From: Erysipelotrichaceae bacterium
Lineage (GTDB): Bacteria > Bacillota_I > Bacilli_A > Erysipelotrichales > Erysipelotrichaceae
Reading direction: 5' to 3'
Assembly (NCBI GenBank): GCA_019415435.1
Contig: DXZE01000003.1
Location: forward strand, 1 to 64,000
Length of the DNA stretch: 64,000 bases
The notes beneath the pieces are model-generated. The model made no database searches, was not told the DNA's origin, and saw only the letters and a list, made by a program, of their open reading frames with translations. Below are positions 43,119 to 53,003 of the stretch, piece by piece (positions within the stretch are counted from its first letter, which is position 1; each line of letters begins with the position of its first letter). Both the position numbers and the translations under genes were made by a program.

Positions 43119-43753
43119 GGTGCCTTACCCATCCACTTGATATGACTTTCTTCATGATTCTTCATTCTGATGATATTAGCCTTATGTCTGTATGTCACAA
43201 ATGCCGCAATAAGCATTAATGAAATCCATATACTCATATCACTGTATAGTCCCATGCAATACCGTATCAAAGCAGTGATAACAGTAATCCATAAAGCACT
43301 CATACTGGAAAAAGATACAATTCTTGAAAAGAATAAAATCACAAAGAATAAGAGAATAGGCCATGCAAAAGTCCAGAACCATTCATGACTTGCATAAAGT
43401 GTTAAACCTAAGAAGAAACCATAGCTTGTCGCAACTGCCTTACCACCTTTGAAGTGGGCAAAGATTGGAAAGCAATGACCAATGCAGCAGGCAAGCCCTG
43501 CATAGATTTCCGTACCTGGTGCTATCAGATGGGCAATGATCATTGAAAGCAATCCCTTTAAAGCATCCAGGGCAATGACCAATACACCAACAGGCTTTCC
43601 TAATACACGTCCTGCATTAGTTCCGCCTGTATTACCAGAACCTTCCTTACGGATATCCTTATGAAAGAAAACAAGTCCAATAACCAATCCCCATGGAATA
43701 GATCCAAAAAGATAAGCTATGATCATAACTACTATTACAGAAAAGATGTTCAT
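43106..43753 (-). CDS. plsY: Acyl-phosphate glycerol-3-phosphate acyltransferase
   Basis: 215 residues from the ATG at 43753. Five membrane helices and the three PlsY motifs: SIPWGLVIG and GSGNTGGTNAGRVLG, then HCFPIFAHFKGGKAVATSYG. It transfers an acyl group from acyl phosphate to glycerol-3-phosphate, the first step of phospholipid synthesis. Longer forms (to 43774) are possible but have no better ribosome-binding site. It overlaps the esterase gene. Confidence 0.94.
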   Translation of the reverse strand: MNIFSVIVVMIIAYLFGSIPWGLVIGLVFFHKDIRKEGSGNTGGTNAGRVLGKPVGVLVIALDALKGLLSMIIAHLIAPGTEIYAGLACCIGHCFPIFAHFKGGKAVATSYGFFLGLTLYASHEWFWTFAWPILLFFVILFFSRIVSFSSMSALWITVITALIRYCMGLYSDMSIWISLMLIAAFVTYRHKANIIRMKNHEESHIKWMGKAPWEK

Positions 43754-43909
43754 ATCATGAACCTCCGCATCCATTCTACCATAGAAGAAGAGAGACTGCT
43801 TTTGAAAGAGAAAGGAGTCTTTTCATTATCTGAAATAAAAAATAGTAGAAATAATCAACTCCATCTTGTGAAAAAAAACAAAGTCTATGATTTAGGCAGT
43901 ACTTTAAAA

Positions 43910-43929
43910 CCCTTTTCATCATAAAAGGG
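43910..43929. other. Hairpin before the surface-protein gene
   Basis: CCCTTTT-CATCAT-AAAAGGG. On the minus strand it is followed by GTTTTAAAG and looks like a weak terminator, though no minus-strand gene is upstream of it. On the plus strand it stands just before the ribosome-binding site (AAGCGAGGGG) of the surface-protein gene and could act on its translation or stability. Role unclear. Confidence 0.3.
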
Positions 43930-43953
43930 CATAAGGAAGCGAGGGGAATTACA

Positions 43954-46900
43954 ATGAATGATAAGAACATAAGCAAACGAATCATTACCTCAGCCACCAT
44001 GGCAGCTGCCATAGCTGCAGGTACTGCAGCAAACGCAGTCCAGGTATTTGCATCAGATACAGGGGATCCTGTAGAAGGTTTTCCTGTAGATGCTGCAGAA
44101 GCTACACTCACACAGGCAGATCAGTCTGTAGAATCTGCAAAGCAGACACTTGATATTGCAAGTGAGAATTTAGCAGAAGCTCAGAACAAGGTTTCTGCAT
44201 TAACAACCCAGAAGTCTGAAGCAGATCAGAAGCTTTCTGATGCACAGAATCAGCTTGCACTCGCTCAGGCAGATCTTGAGCAGGTAAAGACAAAGGCAGA
44301 TTCTATTACTCAGAATGATATTGATACAGCAAAGACTGCAGTGGATGAAGCAGCAGCTGCAGTTGAAACAGCACAGACCGATGCTGACAATGCATCCAAT
44401 GCATTAAATAAGGCAAATGCCGATCTGACAGATGCAAGCAACAAGGCTGCTGCAGCAAAGAGTGCATATGATCAGGCTGTAGTAGATCAGCAGGATGCTC
44501 AGACTGCTTACAATAATGCCGTTGCAGCACAGAATAGTGCTGATGAAGCAGCTAAGAAGGCTGAATCTGAAAAGGATACAGCTGCTGAGAATGCCAAGAA
44601 TGCAGAAGATAATGCCAAGAAGATAGAGGCAGAAAATCCGGATGCCGAAAAGAATGCACAGGATGCTGAAGAGGCGGCTCATAATGCAGACACAGCACAG
44701 GCAGATGCACAGAATGATGCCGATGCTGCCGCAGAGGCAAAGAATACAGCCGAAGCAGAAAAGAACAGTGCTGAAACAGATGCTAACAATGCGTCTGCGG
44801 CTGTTGATGATGCAACTCAGACTGTAACTGATAAGACAACTGATGTCGCAAACGCAGAAAATGCTCAGACCGCTTCTCAGACTGCATTGGATAATGCCAA
44901 CAAGACGTTAGAAGATGAAACAAACAAGGCTGGCGATGCACAGAAAAAGGCCGATCAGGAAGTGACAGACCAGCAGGCTGTTGTTGATCAGAAGAAACAG
45001 GAGAAGGATGCTGCCGATGCAAATTTAGCACAGGCACAGACTATCCAGGCAGAAAAGCAGAATGAGCTTGATTCCGCAAATGCACAGCTTGATGCAGCCA
45101 AGGCTGAACAGGCTGAAGCAGAAAAGGAGCTGAAGACAAAGCAGGATGCTCTTGCTAATGCTCAGAAGAATCTTGATAATGCTCATGGTGATGTAACAAA
45201 GAAGCAGAAGGCTGTAGAAGATGCACAGGCTGAAGTTGATACAGCTCAGAGCAATGTTAACAAGATTACTGATGAAGTTGAAAAGCTTAAAGCATCTGCA
45301 ACTGATAAAGAAAAGGCACTGGAAAATGCTAAGCAGAATGTCCAAGACGCAAAGCAGGCTAAGGACAGCGCTGATGCAGCTTTAAAGGCTGTCGAAGATG
45401 GCGATATGTACTTCAGCATCTATGCCGTAACTGACCCGAACAAGCCTTTAACAAATGGCAGAACGGACACTTTCACTGTTCCTACAATTCCAGAAGCAAA
45501 TGGGGCTAAAGTAACATTCAAGGTAGATTTCGATGATGGATACAGCAGTTTTAGAAATAATCTGGTTGACGCACTGAATAATGGTGAAAGCTATACGCCT
45601 AATGTACGCAAAGTATATTACTATCCGGTTTATGATGAGAATGGTAAAAAAACAGGTGTAAGCCAAGGATATTATTCTCCACAGGAAGACAGGAAAGATC
45701 TAAGTCGTACTGAGGAGAGTATTGAAGGCAAAGGCGTTAATTACATCTATGCTCAGTGGACTGACGAAAGTGGTAAGGAGCATAGTAAGAGAATTTGTGT
45801 CAATGTCGATGACAATACTATTAAGTGGAACACTGATGACTATAACAAGCGGCTTGACGTGATAGTTGCCGAAATCATCAAACCTGGCATGACTTCAAAG
45901 CAGAAGGCAAAGGCTATTACTGATTATGTATATCAGAATTTTGAATACGGGTACGATTCTGGCGGCTATTCAATGCTGTTGAAAGGCAAAGGTGATTGCT
46001 GGGGATCCACCGACCTGATTATTGCGCTTGGTGAAAAAGCTGGATTTGTTGGCACTGTTCATAATGATAACTATCTTCCTGGCTCTGGAAACGGTCATGA
46101 AAATGCATGGCTGTACTCTCCTGAAGACGGAAAGTATTACGAATGTGAAGCTGGATACAGCAGAACCAAGAACCCAGACACACTCAAATGTGATGGTGAA
46201 GGTGATACTCGGGAAGTGACAAAACAGGAAATCATCATGGATAAGACTGACGCGACTTATAGCGGAGGATTTTATTCAGGTGGTGCTAAGGATATTCCTG
46301 GTGTTATCGGTCAGTTTACCCACTATGAAGATTCTGAAATTCATGTTCCGACTGATTCCAAGTACACAACTCTTGGAGGACGTGAAGATGGCTATTTTGC
46401 AAATGGTCCATTTGAACTGTTCAAGAACCCACCGACAGTATATGTTGGTGCTAATATCACTACGATTAATCCAAATGCATATGGTTTGTTAGTCGACTGG
46501 GGGAAGATTGCCAACTCTCCAAAATGGGTTATTGATGAAAATAATCCGAATTACGCAAGTGATGCTGATGGAAGACTGTATAAGAAGAATGCTGATGGAA
46601 CTAAGACTCTGCTTGCAGATCCAACAGTAGTTGAGGATTTCAGATCTCTCACCACTATCGCAGAATCCAATAGCAAGACAAACAATCAGTATATTGACGA
46701 GTATAATGATGCAGTAAGCAAGGCTGCTCAGGCAGATTCTGCATACGATTCTGCAAATGAGAAATATGCCGTTCTGAAGAAAGATGGCTTTGCAAAGGCT
46801 ATTGAAGATGCAGAAGCAAGAAAGAATGCAGCCCAGGAATTACTGGATGCCGCTAAGACAAACAAAACAAATGCTGAAAAGGCATTAACAGATTCTCAGA

Positions 46901-48459
46901 ATGCTGTAACTACTGCTGAGCAGGCTGTAACTACAGCAAACACAGCAGTTGAAACAGCACAGAATACTGTTAATTCCAAGAAGACAGCAGTAAGCAATGC
47001 TCAGGGCGTTGTTGATAAGGCTTCTGATGCTCTTAAAACAGCAAAAGAAAATGTAACTGCTAAAAAGAGTGCTGTAACAGATGCAATGAATGCTGTATCC
47101 GAAGCAGAAAAGGTATTAACAGACAAGAAGGCTGCCGCAGAAAAGGGTGCTCCTGAATCATTAATCAATGCTCGTAAGGCTGTAGAAGCAGCTAAGGCAG
47201 ATCTTGATGCTAAGAAGCAGGCTCTTGCTGATGCAAGAACAGCTCTTAAGGCAGCACAGGATACACTTTCTGACAAACAGAGTGCTTTGAAGAAGGCTAA
47301 TGAAGCATTAGATGCCAAGAAGAATGCTCTTGCAAAGGCAGAAGATACATTAGCTGAAAAGAATAATGTTCTTGAGACAGCCAAGACAGCTTCCAGACAG
47401 GCTCACGATGCTTTAGATAAGGCAAATACTGCTTATCAGGCAGTTGCAGATGCCAAGGCTAAGAGTGCCAGTGCTGCTGATGCTCTCAAGAATGCACAGG
47501 CTAAACTTGGTCAGGCAAACAAGGCTCTTGATGATGCCAAGGCAGATGCAGAATCCAAGAATGCTGAACTGACTGCTGTTAATGAGAAGGTTGAAAAGCT
47601 CCTTGCTGATCTCAAGATTGCAAATGCTGATGTGGACGCAAAGAAGCTGGATGCTGATAGTGCCAAGACTCTCTATGAAGATAAGGCAAATGTTCTTTTC
47701 TCCAACAAGTCTGAACAGGCAAAAGCACAGGCAAAGCTCGATGATCTTGTTAACACTCTGAATAGAAGAGACAAGCTTGAAGAAGAGATCAAAGGTCTCA
47801 ATGAAGCTATCCCTGAATATGAAAGAGATGCTGAAGATCTGGATTCACTGTTAGCCGATGCCAAGGCAAATGCATCTAGTATGGAAAGTATCTATAAGGG
47901 TGCTAAGAAGGCATACGATACATTAGTTGCTGAACAGAAGAAGGCTGACGAAGCCAAGGCGGCAGAAGAAGCTAAGAATGGAAAGGCTGAACTGGATGTT
48001 AATAACAACACTATTTCCTATAGTGCCGCTGAAATCAGTGTTAACACTGATGGTTCCCTTACCTTCAGATCCAATGCTGACTATAAGAAGTTCAAGGAAG
48101 TACAGGTGGATGGAAAGACAGTTGATCCATCACAATACACTGCATCTGAAGGAAGTACTGTAATTGTTCTGCATAAATCCTTTGTTGATACATTAAGCAA
48201 GGGTAATCATACAATTACGATTGTCTCTGAAGATGGTTCTGCCACAACATCATTTGTGTTGAATGACAAGGGTGCTTCTGTTGTAAATAACAATACAGCA
48301 AAGACTAATAACACATCCAGGTCATCTGAGACAAAGGCCTATATCTCTGCTACTCCAGATACATCTGATGTAACAGAATCTGCACCATGGGTATTCATGG
48401 TAGTAGTCTCCTTAGTAACAGTAGGAGGAGTTGTCTATCTGAAACATTCTCATGAGTAA
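43954..48459 (+). CDS. Large coiled-coil surface protein with a transglutaminase-like domain
   Basis: 1501 residues. Signal peptide 1-35 (TMAAAIAAGTAANAVQVFAS). Coiled coil 1, about 45-475, rich in Ala, Asp, Lys and Gln. A beta-rich region, about 480-640. A transglutaminase-type domain, about 645-740, with Cys682 (GDCWGSTD), His715 (GHENAW) and Glu732 in place of the usual Asp. Coiled coil 2, about 905-1335. An Ig-like domain, about 1340-1440. Then TPDTSD (about 1467-1472), a hydrophobic segment and KHSHE, a sorting-signal plan without LPxTG. Probably a cell-wall-attached stalked adhesin or crosslinking protein. GAGGGG precedes the ATG. Confidence 0.88.
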   Translation: MNDKNISKRIITSATMAAAIAAGTAANAVQVFASDTGDPVEGFPVDAAEATLTQADQSVESAKQTLDIASENLAEAQNKVSALTTQKSEADQKLSDAQNQLALAQADLEQVKTKADSITQNDIDTAKTAVDEAAAAVETAQTDADNASNALNKANADLTDASNKAAAAKSAYDQAVVDQQDAQTAYNNAVAAQNSADEAAKKAESEKDTAAENAKNAEDNAKKIEAENPDAEKNAQDAEEAAHNADTAQADAQNDADAAAEAKNTAEAEKNSAETDANNASAAVDDATQTVTDKTTDVANAENAQTASQTALDNANKTLEDETNKAGDAQKKADQEVTDQQAVVDQKKQEKDAADANLAQAQTIQAEKQNELDSANAQLDAAKAEQAEAEKELKTKQDALANAQKNLDNAHGDVTKKQKAVEDAQAEVDTAQSNVNKITDEVEKLKASATDKEKALENAKQNVQDAKQAKDSADAALKAVEDGDMYFSIYAVTDPNKPLTNGRTDTFTVPTIPEANGAKVTFKVDFDDGYSSFRNNLVDALNNGESYTPNVRKVYYYPVYDENGKKTGVSQGYYSPQEDRKDLSRTEESIEGKGVNYIYAQWTDESGKEHSKRICVNVDDNTIKWNTDDYNKRLDVIVAEIIKPGMTSKQKAKAITDYVYQNFEYGYDSGGYSMLLKGKGDCWGSTDLIIALGEKAGFVGTVHNDNYLPGSGNGHENAWLYSPEDGKYYECEAGYSRTKNPDTLKCDGEGDTREVTKQEIIMDKTDATYSGGFYSGGAKDIPGVIGQFTHYEDSEIHVPTDSKYTTLGGREDGYFANGPFELFKNPPTVYVGANITTINPNAYGLLVDWGKIANSPKWVIDENNPNYASDADGRLYKKNADGTKTLLADPTVVEDFRSLTTIAESNSKTNNQYIDEYNDAVSKAAQADSAYDSANEKYAVLKKDGFAKAIEDAEARKNAAQELLDAAKTNKTNAEKALTDSQNAVTTAEQAVTTANTAVETAQNTVNSKKTAVSNAQGVVDKASDALKTAKENVTAKKSAVTDAMNAVSEAEKVLTDKKAAAEKGAPESLINARKAVEAAKADLDAKKQALADARTALKAAQDTLSDKQSALKKANEALDAKKNALAKAEDTLAEKNNVLETAKTASRQAHDALDKANTAYQAVADAKAKSASAADALKNAQAKLGQANKALDDAKADAESKNAELTAVNEKVEKLLADLKIANADVDAKKLDADSAKTLYEDKANVLFSNKSEQAKAQAKLDDLVNTLNRRDKLEEEIKGLNEAIPEYERDAEDLDSLLADAKANASSMESIYKGAKKAYDTLVAEQKKADEAKAAEEAKNGKAELDVNNNTISYSAAEISVNTDGSLTFRSNADYKKFKEVQVDGKTVDPSQYTASEGSTVIVLHKSFVDTLSKGNHTITIVSEDGSATTSFVLNDKGASVVNNNTAKTNNTSRSSETKAYISATPDTSDVTESAPWVFMVVVSLVTVGGVVYLKHSHE

Positions 48460-48473
48460 TAAATGATATGATT

Positions 48474-48512
48474 AAGACCTGAATGGACGATATCCATCAG
48501 GTCTTTTTCTTC
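48474..48512 (+). terminator. Terminator of the surface-protein gene
   Basis: AAGACCTG/CAGGTCTT and inner ATGGA/TCCAT form a long stem, followed by TTTTTCTTCTT. Confidence 0.93.
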
Positions 48513-48564
48513 TTAGTAACGTTTTTCTTGTTATAATAACTTAGTTAACGAAGTGAGGCAGTAA

Positions 48565-50493
48565 ATGGCAGAAAAGTATGATGACAGCAGTATTCAGATA
48601 TTAGAGGGATTGGAACCGGTCAGAAAGAGACCGGGTATGTATATAGGTTCTACCGATACACATGGCTTACACCATCTGATATGGGAAATAGTAGATAATG
48701 CAGTAGATGAAGCTATCAATGGCTATGGTAAGAAGATTACCATTACACTTGAAGCGGATGGCTCTGTAACCGTAACAGATGAAGGCAGAGGTATGCCTAT
48801 AGGTAAACACGCTTCTGGTAAGAATACCCTGGAAGTTATTTTTACGGTTCTGCATGCCGGCGGTAAGTTTACTTCTCATGGCGGCTATAAGACAGCAGGC
48901 GGTCTGCATGGTGTAGGTGCATCAGTAGTCAATGCCTTAAGTGAATGGCTGACTGTAGATGTATGTCATGATGGCGAACACGTCCGTATGGAGTTTAAGA
49001 ACGGCGGTAAGAAGATCGGTAAACTGCAGCACCTTGGTAAGACGAATAAGACGGGTTCTACGGTACGTTTTAAACCAGATCCGACTATCTTCCAGACAAC
49101 TGAATTCAAGTATGATACGGTATGTGAAAGGGCAAGAGAAGAGGCTTTCTTATTAAGTGGTATCTGTTTTGCAGTAACTGATAACCGTGGTAAGAAACCT
49201 GTATCAGAAACATATCTGTATGAAGATGGCATGACTGCTTTTATTGATTACCTCAATGAAGATAGAACACCACTTATGAAACCAGTAAAGTTTGAAGGAA
49301 CAGCCTTAGGCATTCAGGTTTCGGTTGCTTTCCAATATACCGATGACTATCAGGAGAATACATATTCTTTTGTTAACTTAGTCCGAACAATGGATGGCGG
49401 TACACATGAAGTAGGATTCAAAGGCGCTTTTACAAAAGCTGTTAATGACTATGCAAGAAAGCATGGCATCTTAAAAGAAAAAGATAAGAATCTGGAAGGA
49501 TCAGATGTCAGAGAAGGATTAACGACAGTCCTGGCTGTATCTGTACCGGAAGAAATACTGCAGTTTGAAGGTCAGACTAAGGGCAAGCTTGGAACACCAC
49601 AGGCAAAGCCTGCGGTGGAACAGGTTGTCAGTGAGAAACTGAACTACTGGTTAGAAGAAAACAGAGAACAGTCTGATATGCTTGTCCGTAAGATGCAGAA
49701 GGCAATGATCGCAAGAAACGCTGCCAGAAAGGCAAGAGAAGAAGCCCGTAAGGGTAAAAAGATTGGTAAGGGAGAAAAGGTGCTCTCTGGTAAACTGGCT
49801 CCAGCCCGTACAAAGAATTCTGCTATAAAGGAATTATTCTTAGTCGAGGGTGATTCCGCCGGAGGCTCCGCAAAGCAGGGCAGGGATTCTGTCTATCAGG
49901 CAATCTTACCTTTAAGAGGAAAAGTTTTGAATACAGAGAAATGTTCTTTGGCAGACATAGAAAAGAATGAAGAATTAAATACGTTAATTTACACAATCGG
50001 GGCAGGAGTAGGACCTGACTTTGATTATGAGGATTCCAACTATGGCAAGGTTATTATCATGACCGATGCCGATGATGATGGTTCTCATATTCAGATTCTA
50101 TTACTGACATTCTTCTATCGGTATATGCGTCCTTTACTGGAACATGGCATGGTCTATATTGCCTTGCCGCCACTATTCAGAGTTACCAAAGGCAAGACAT
50201 TAGAATACTGCTATACAACCGAAGAATTAGATTCCTTGAAAAAGAAGTTAGGTAAATGTGAGATACAGAGATACAAGGGACTTGGTGAAATGAATGCTAC
50301 CCAGCTATGGGAAACAACCATGGATCCTGCTCATCGTACCTTAATCAGAGTAGGTATAGAAGATGGCGTTAAGGCAGAAAGAAGAGTATCTACTCTGATG
50401 GGAGATAAGGCGGAAAGACGCCGTAAATGGATAGAAGATAATATCCGCTTTACTTTGGAAGATGACTATAAGCTGGAGGATCAGCAGGCGTGA
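48565..50493 (+). CDS. parE: DNA topoisomerase IV subunit B
   Basis: 642 residues. GHKL ATPase motifs: EIVDNAVDEAINGYG, DEGRGMPIG and GGLHGVGASVVNALSEW; then the TOPRIM domain with LVEGDSAGGSAKQGRDS and MTDADDDGSHIQ. It supplies ATP for decatenation of daughter chromosomes. The 642-residue length and pairing with a gene of ParC type favour ParE over GyrB. An extended -10 (TGTTATAAT, -10 at 48532-48537) lies 28 bp before the ATG. Its TGA overlaps the GTG of parC. Confidence 0.93.
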   Translation: MAEKYDDSSIQILEGLEPVRKRPGMYIGSTDTHGLHHLIWEIVDNAVDEAINGYGKKITITLEADGSVTVTDEGRGMPIGKHASGKNTLEVIFTVLHAGGKFTSHGGYKTAGGLHGVGASVVNALSEWLTVDVCHDGEHVRMEFKNGGKKIGKLQHLGKTNKTGSTVRFKPDPTIFQTTEFKYDTVCERAREEAFLLSGICFAVTDNRGKKPVSETYLYEDGMTAFIDYLNEDRTPLMKPVKFEGTALGIQVSVAFQYTDDYQENTYSFVNLVRTMDGGTHEVGFKGAFTKAVNDYARKHGILKEKDKNLEGSDVREGLTTVLAVSVPEEILQFEGQTKGKLGTPQAKPAVEQVVSEKLNYWLEENREQSDMLVRKMQKAMIARNAARKAREEARKGKKIGKGEKVLSGKLAPARTKNSAIKELFLVEGDSAGGSAKQGRDSVYQAILPLRGKVLNTEKCSLADIEKNEELNTLIYTIGAGVGPDFDYEDSNYGKVIIMTDADDDGSHIQILLLTFFYRYMRPLLEHGMVYIALPPLFRVTKGKTLEYCYTTEELDSLKKKLGKCEIQRYKGLGEMNATQLWETTMDPAHRTLIRVGIEDGVKAERRVSTLMGDKAERRRKWIEDNIRFTLEDDYKLEDQQA

Positions 50494-53003
50494 GTAAGAA
50501 GAAGACAATAGAAGATCATACAAAATATATTGATGAACGTTTGGAAGACATCATGGGTTCAGGCTTTGGCCGCTATGCCAAATACATCATTCAGGAAAGA
50601 GCCCTGCCTGATGCAAGAGATGGTCTGAAACCGGTACAGAGAAGAATTCTCTATGCCATGTATCATGATGGCAATACATGGGATCATCCATACCGTAAAT
50701 CAGCCAAGACGGTAGGTCTTGTCATTGGCAACTATCATCCGCATGGTGACTCTTCCGTCTATGAAGCCATGATCCGTATGTCACAGGACTGGAAGGTAAG
50801 ATTACCGTTGATTGATGTCCATGGCAATAACGGTTCTATCGATGATGATCCGCCGGCTGCCATGCGTTATACCGAGGCAAGACTTGCCAAGGTAACGGAA
50901 GTTATGGAAGATGACTTGGACAAGAATACGGTTGAGATGGCGCCTAACTTTGATGATACCGAAAACGAACCGACAGTACTGCCGGTTCCTTTCCCGGTTA
51001 TGCTTGTTAATGGAGCTACCGGTATAGCGGCAGGTTACGCTACCAATATGCCTCCGCATAATCTGAATGAATGTGTCGATGCTTCTATCTACAGACTGCA
51101 GAATCCAGAGTGTTCTTTGGAAGAAATCATGGAAATCATACCTGGTCCCGACTTCCCAACTGGCGGTATTGTGCAGGGAGAAAAGGGTATTCATGATGCT
51201 TTTGCGACAGGCAGAGGCAGAATTGTTGTAAGAGCCAAGGCAGAGATTGTAGAGACTCATACCATCCAGCAGATTGTTATTACAGAAATACCATATGAAG
51301 TCATCAAGGGACAATTAGTCAAGAAGATGGATGAAATCCGTCTTTCCAAAGATATTGATGGCATTCTCGATGTGCGTGATGAATCTGACCGTAATGGTCT
51401 GAGAATTGTTGTAGATGTTAAAAAAGACTCTGATGCCCAGATGATTCTGAATTATTTCTATAAGAACACGGACTTACAGATCTATTACAACTACAACAAT
51501 GTTGCGATCATAGACAAAAAACCAGAACAGGTAGGATTATTGGGTCTTCTGGATGCTTTCCTGGATTTCAGAAAAGAAGTTGTTCTACGCAGATCAAAGT
51601 ATGAACTAGACAAGATGGAAAGCCGTATTCATATTATTGAAGGTTTGATGAAGGCTGTCTCTATTCTGGATGAAGTCATCCGGATTATCCGTGCTTCCAA
51701 AGACAAGGCAGATTCCAAGAAGAATCTGATGAAAGAATTTGATTTTGATGAACCGCAGGCTGAAGCTATTGTCTCCATGCGTCTGTATCGTTTATCCAAT
51801 ACGGATATCATGATATTACGCAATGAATTTGCAGAGTTAATCAATAAGATTGAAGAGACAAAGGCAATCATTGAAAATGAGAACGTTTTAAAGTCTGTCA
51901 TCATCAAAGAATTAAGAGAAGTCAAGAAAGATTATGGTGATCCACGCCGTACAAAGATTGAAAAAGAAGTAGAAGATATTGTCATTGACCGCTCTTCCAT
52001 GATCTCTTCTGAACAGGTAATGATTACCGTATCAAAAGACGGCTACCTGAAAAGAGTATCCTTACGCTCCTATAATTCATCTACAGACAAGATGACCGGG
52101 TTAAAGACTGGCGATATCCTGATAGGCAGTATGGAAGCTAATACCCTGGATACACTTCTGTTATTTACAGAAAAGGGCAATTATGCCTCTGTACCGGTAT
52201 GGCAGATAGATGAAGCCAGATGGAAAGACATCGGTATGCATTTGAACAAGGTTGTACGTATTGAAGGAGATGACAAGATCATCAATGCTATTACCGTACA
52301 TGACTTTGATACATATGCATGGATTGTAACAGTTTCCTCTGGCGGACAGATTAAAAAGACACCTGTATCAGTATGGAAGAACAGCCGCAATAACAAGGTT
52401 ATGACAGCTATGAATATGCCTTCTGGTAAGAAGATGCTCAGTGCCTTTATGGCTTATGCGGATCAGAAGATTGTGGTTGTATCCAAGGATGGTTTCTCCT
52501 ATCAGTTTAATCTCGATCAGATACCTTCTACGGGTGTGAAATCCAAGGGTGTCAAGGCAATGAATCTTGGTAAGGGAGATGAGCTTGTTTACAGTTGTGC
52601 TTTATCAAATGAAGATAAGGATGTTGTCTATATCAGTGAAGATGGCGGTATGAAGAGAATTCATGTCAGTGAGATTGCGGAAGGTTCAAGACCTTTAAAG
52701 GGAACACTTATCTCCCGCAGATTAAAGACCAATCCATCTTCCTTACGGTATGTATTATCTGTAAGACCTGGTCAGGATCTTACTTTCTATGATCCTGAAG
52801 AACAGGTACTGCATGCTTCTGATATTGCCTTAAAGCCAAGAGAAGCAGGCTTTACACATCCGCTTGTATTAAAGGATGGATGGGATATCTTAAAAGGTAT
52901 TGAAGACTGCAGGATTATTGATATACCAGCTGACAGTGATCAGACTGTACATGAAGATGTAGAAAAGCTTTCTCTGTTTGATGAAAGCGGGAGTAATTTA
53001 TGA
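50490..53003 (+). CDS. parC: DNA topoisomerase IV subunit A
   Basis: 837 residues with a GTG start in the overlap GTGA. The catalytic Tyr127 is in AAMRYTEARL; the quinolone region reads YHPHGDSSVYEAM. The breakage-reunion domain spans about 30-470 and a beta-propeller C-terminal domain about 495-820. It cuts and passes DNA with ParE. yqeH begins 4 bases before its stop. Confidence 0.93.
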   Translation: MSKKKTIEDHTKYIDERLEDIMGSGFGRYAKYIIQERALPDARDGLKPVQRRILYAMYHDGNTWDHPYRKSAKTVGLVIGNYHPHGDSSVYEAMIRMSQDWKVRLPLIDVHGNNGSIDDDPPAAMRYTEARLAKVTEVMEDDLDKNTVEMAPNFDDTENEPTVLPVPFPVMLVNGATGIAAGYATNMPPHNLNECVDASIYRLQNPECSLEEIMEIIPGPDFPTGGIVQGEKGIHDAFATGRGRIVVRAKAEIVETHTIQQIVITEIPYEVIKGQLVKKMDEIRLSKDIDGILDVRDESDRNGLRIVVDVKKDSDAQMILNYFYKNTDLQIYYNYNNVAIIDKKPEQVGLLGLLDAFLDFRKEVVLRRSKYELDKMESRIHIIEGLMKAVSILDEVIRIIRASKDKADSKKNLMKEFDFDEPQAEAIVSMRLYRLSNTDIMILRNEFAELINKIEETKAIIENENVLKSVIIKELREVKKDYGDPRRTKIEKEVEDIVIDRSSMISSEQVMITVSKDGYLKRVSLRSYNSSTDKMTGLKTGDILIGSMEANTLDTLLLFTEKGNYASVPVWQIDEARWKDIGMHLNKVVRIEGDDKIINAITVHDFDTYAWIVTVSSGGQIKKTPVSVWKNSRNNKVMTAMNMPSGKKMLSAFMAYADQKIVVVSKDGFSYQFNLDQIPSTGVKSKGVKAMNLGKGDELVYSCALSNEDKDVVYISEDGGMKRIHVSEIAEGSRPLKGTLISRRLKTNPSSLRYVLSVRPGQDLTFYDPEEQVLHASDIALKPREAGFTHPLVLKDGWDILKGIEDCRIIDIPADSDQTVHEDVEKLSLFDESGSNL

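Noticed and set aside
43757..43924. Small plus-strand reading frame (MNLRIHSTIEEERLLLK...) before the surface-protein gene
   Set aside because: No ribosome-binding site, overlaps the start of plsY on the other strand, and has no family resemblance. The space more probably holds the promoter and leader of the surface-protein gene.
44108..45345. Several antisense reading frames under the first coiled coil
   Set aside because: They result from the Ala/Gln/Asp-rich repetitive codons of the surface protein and give His/Leu/Gln-rich nonsense peptides.
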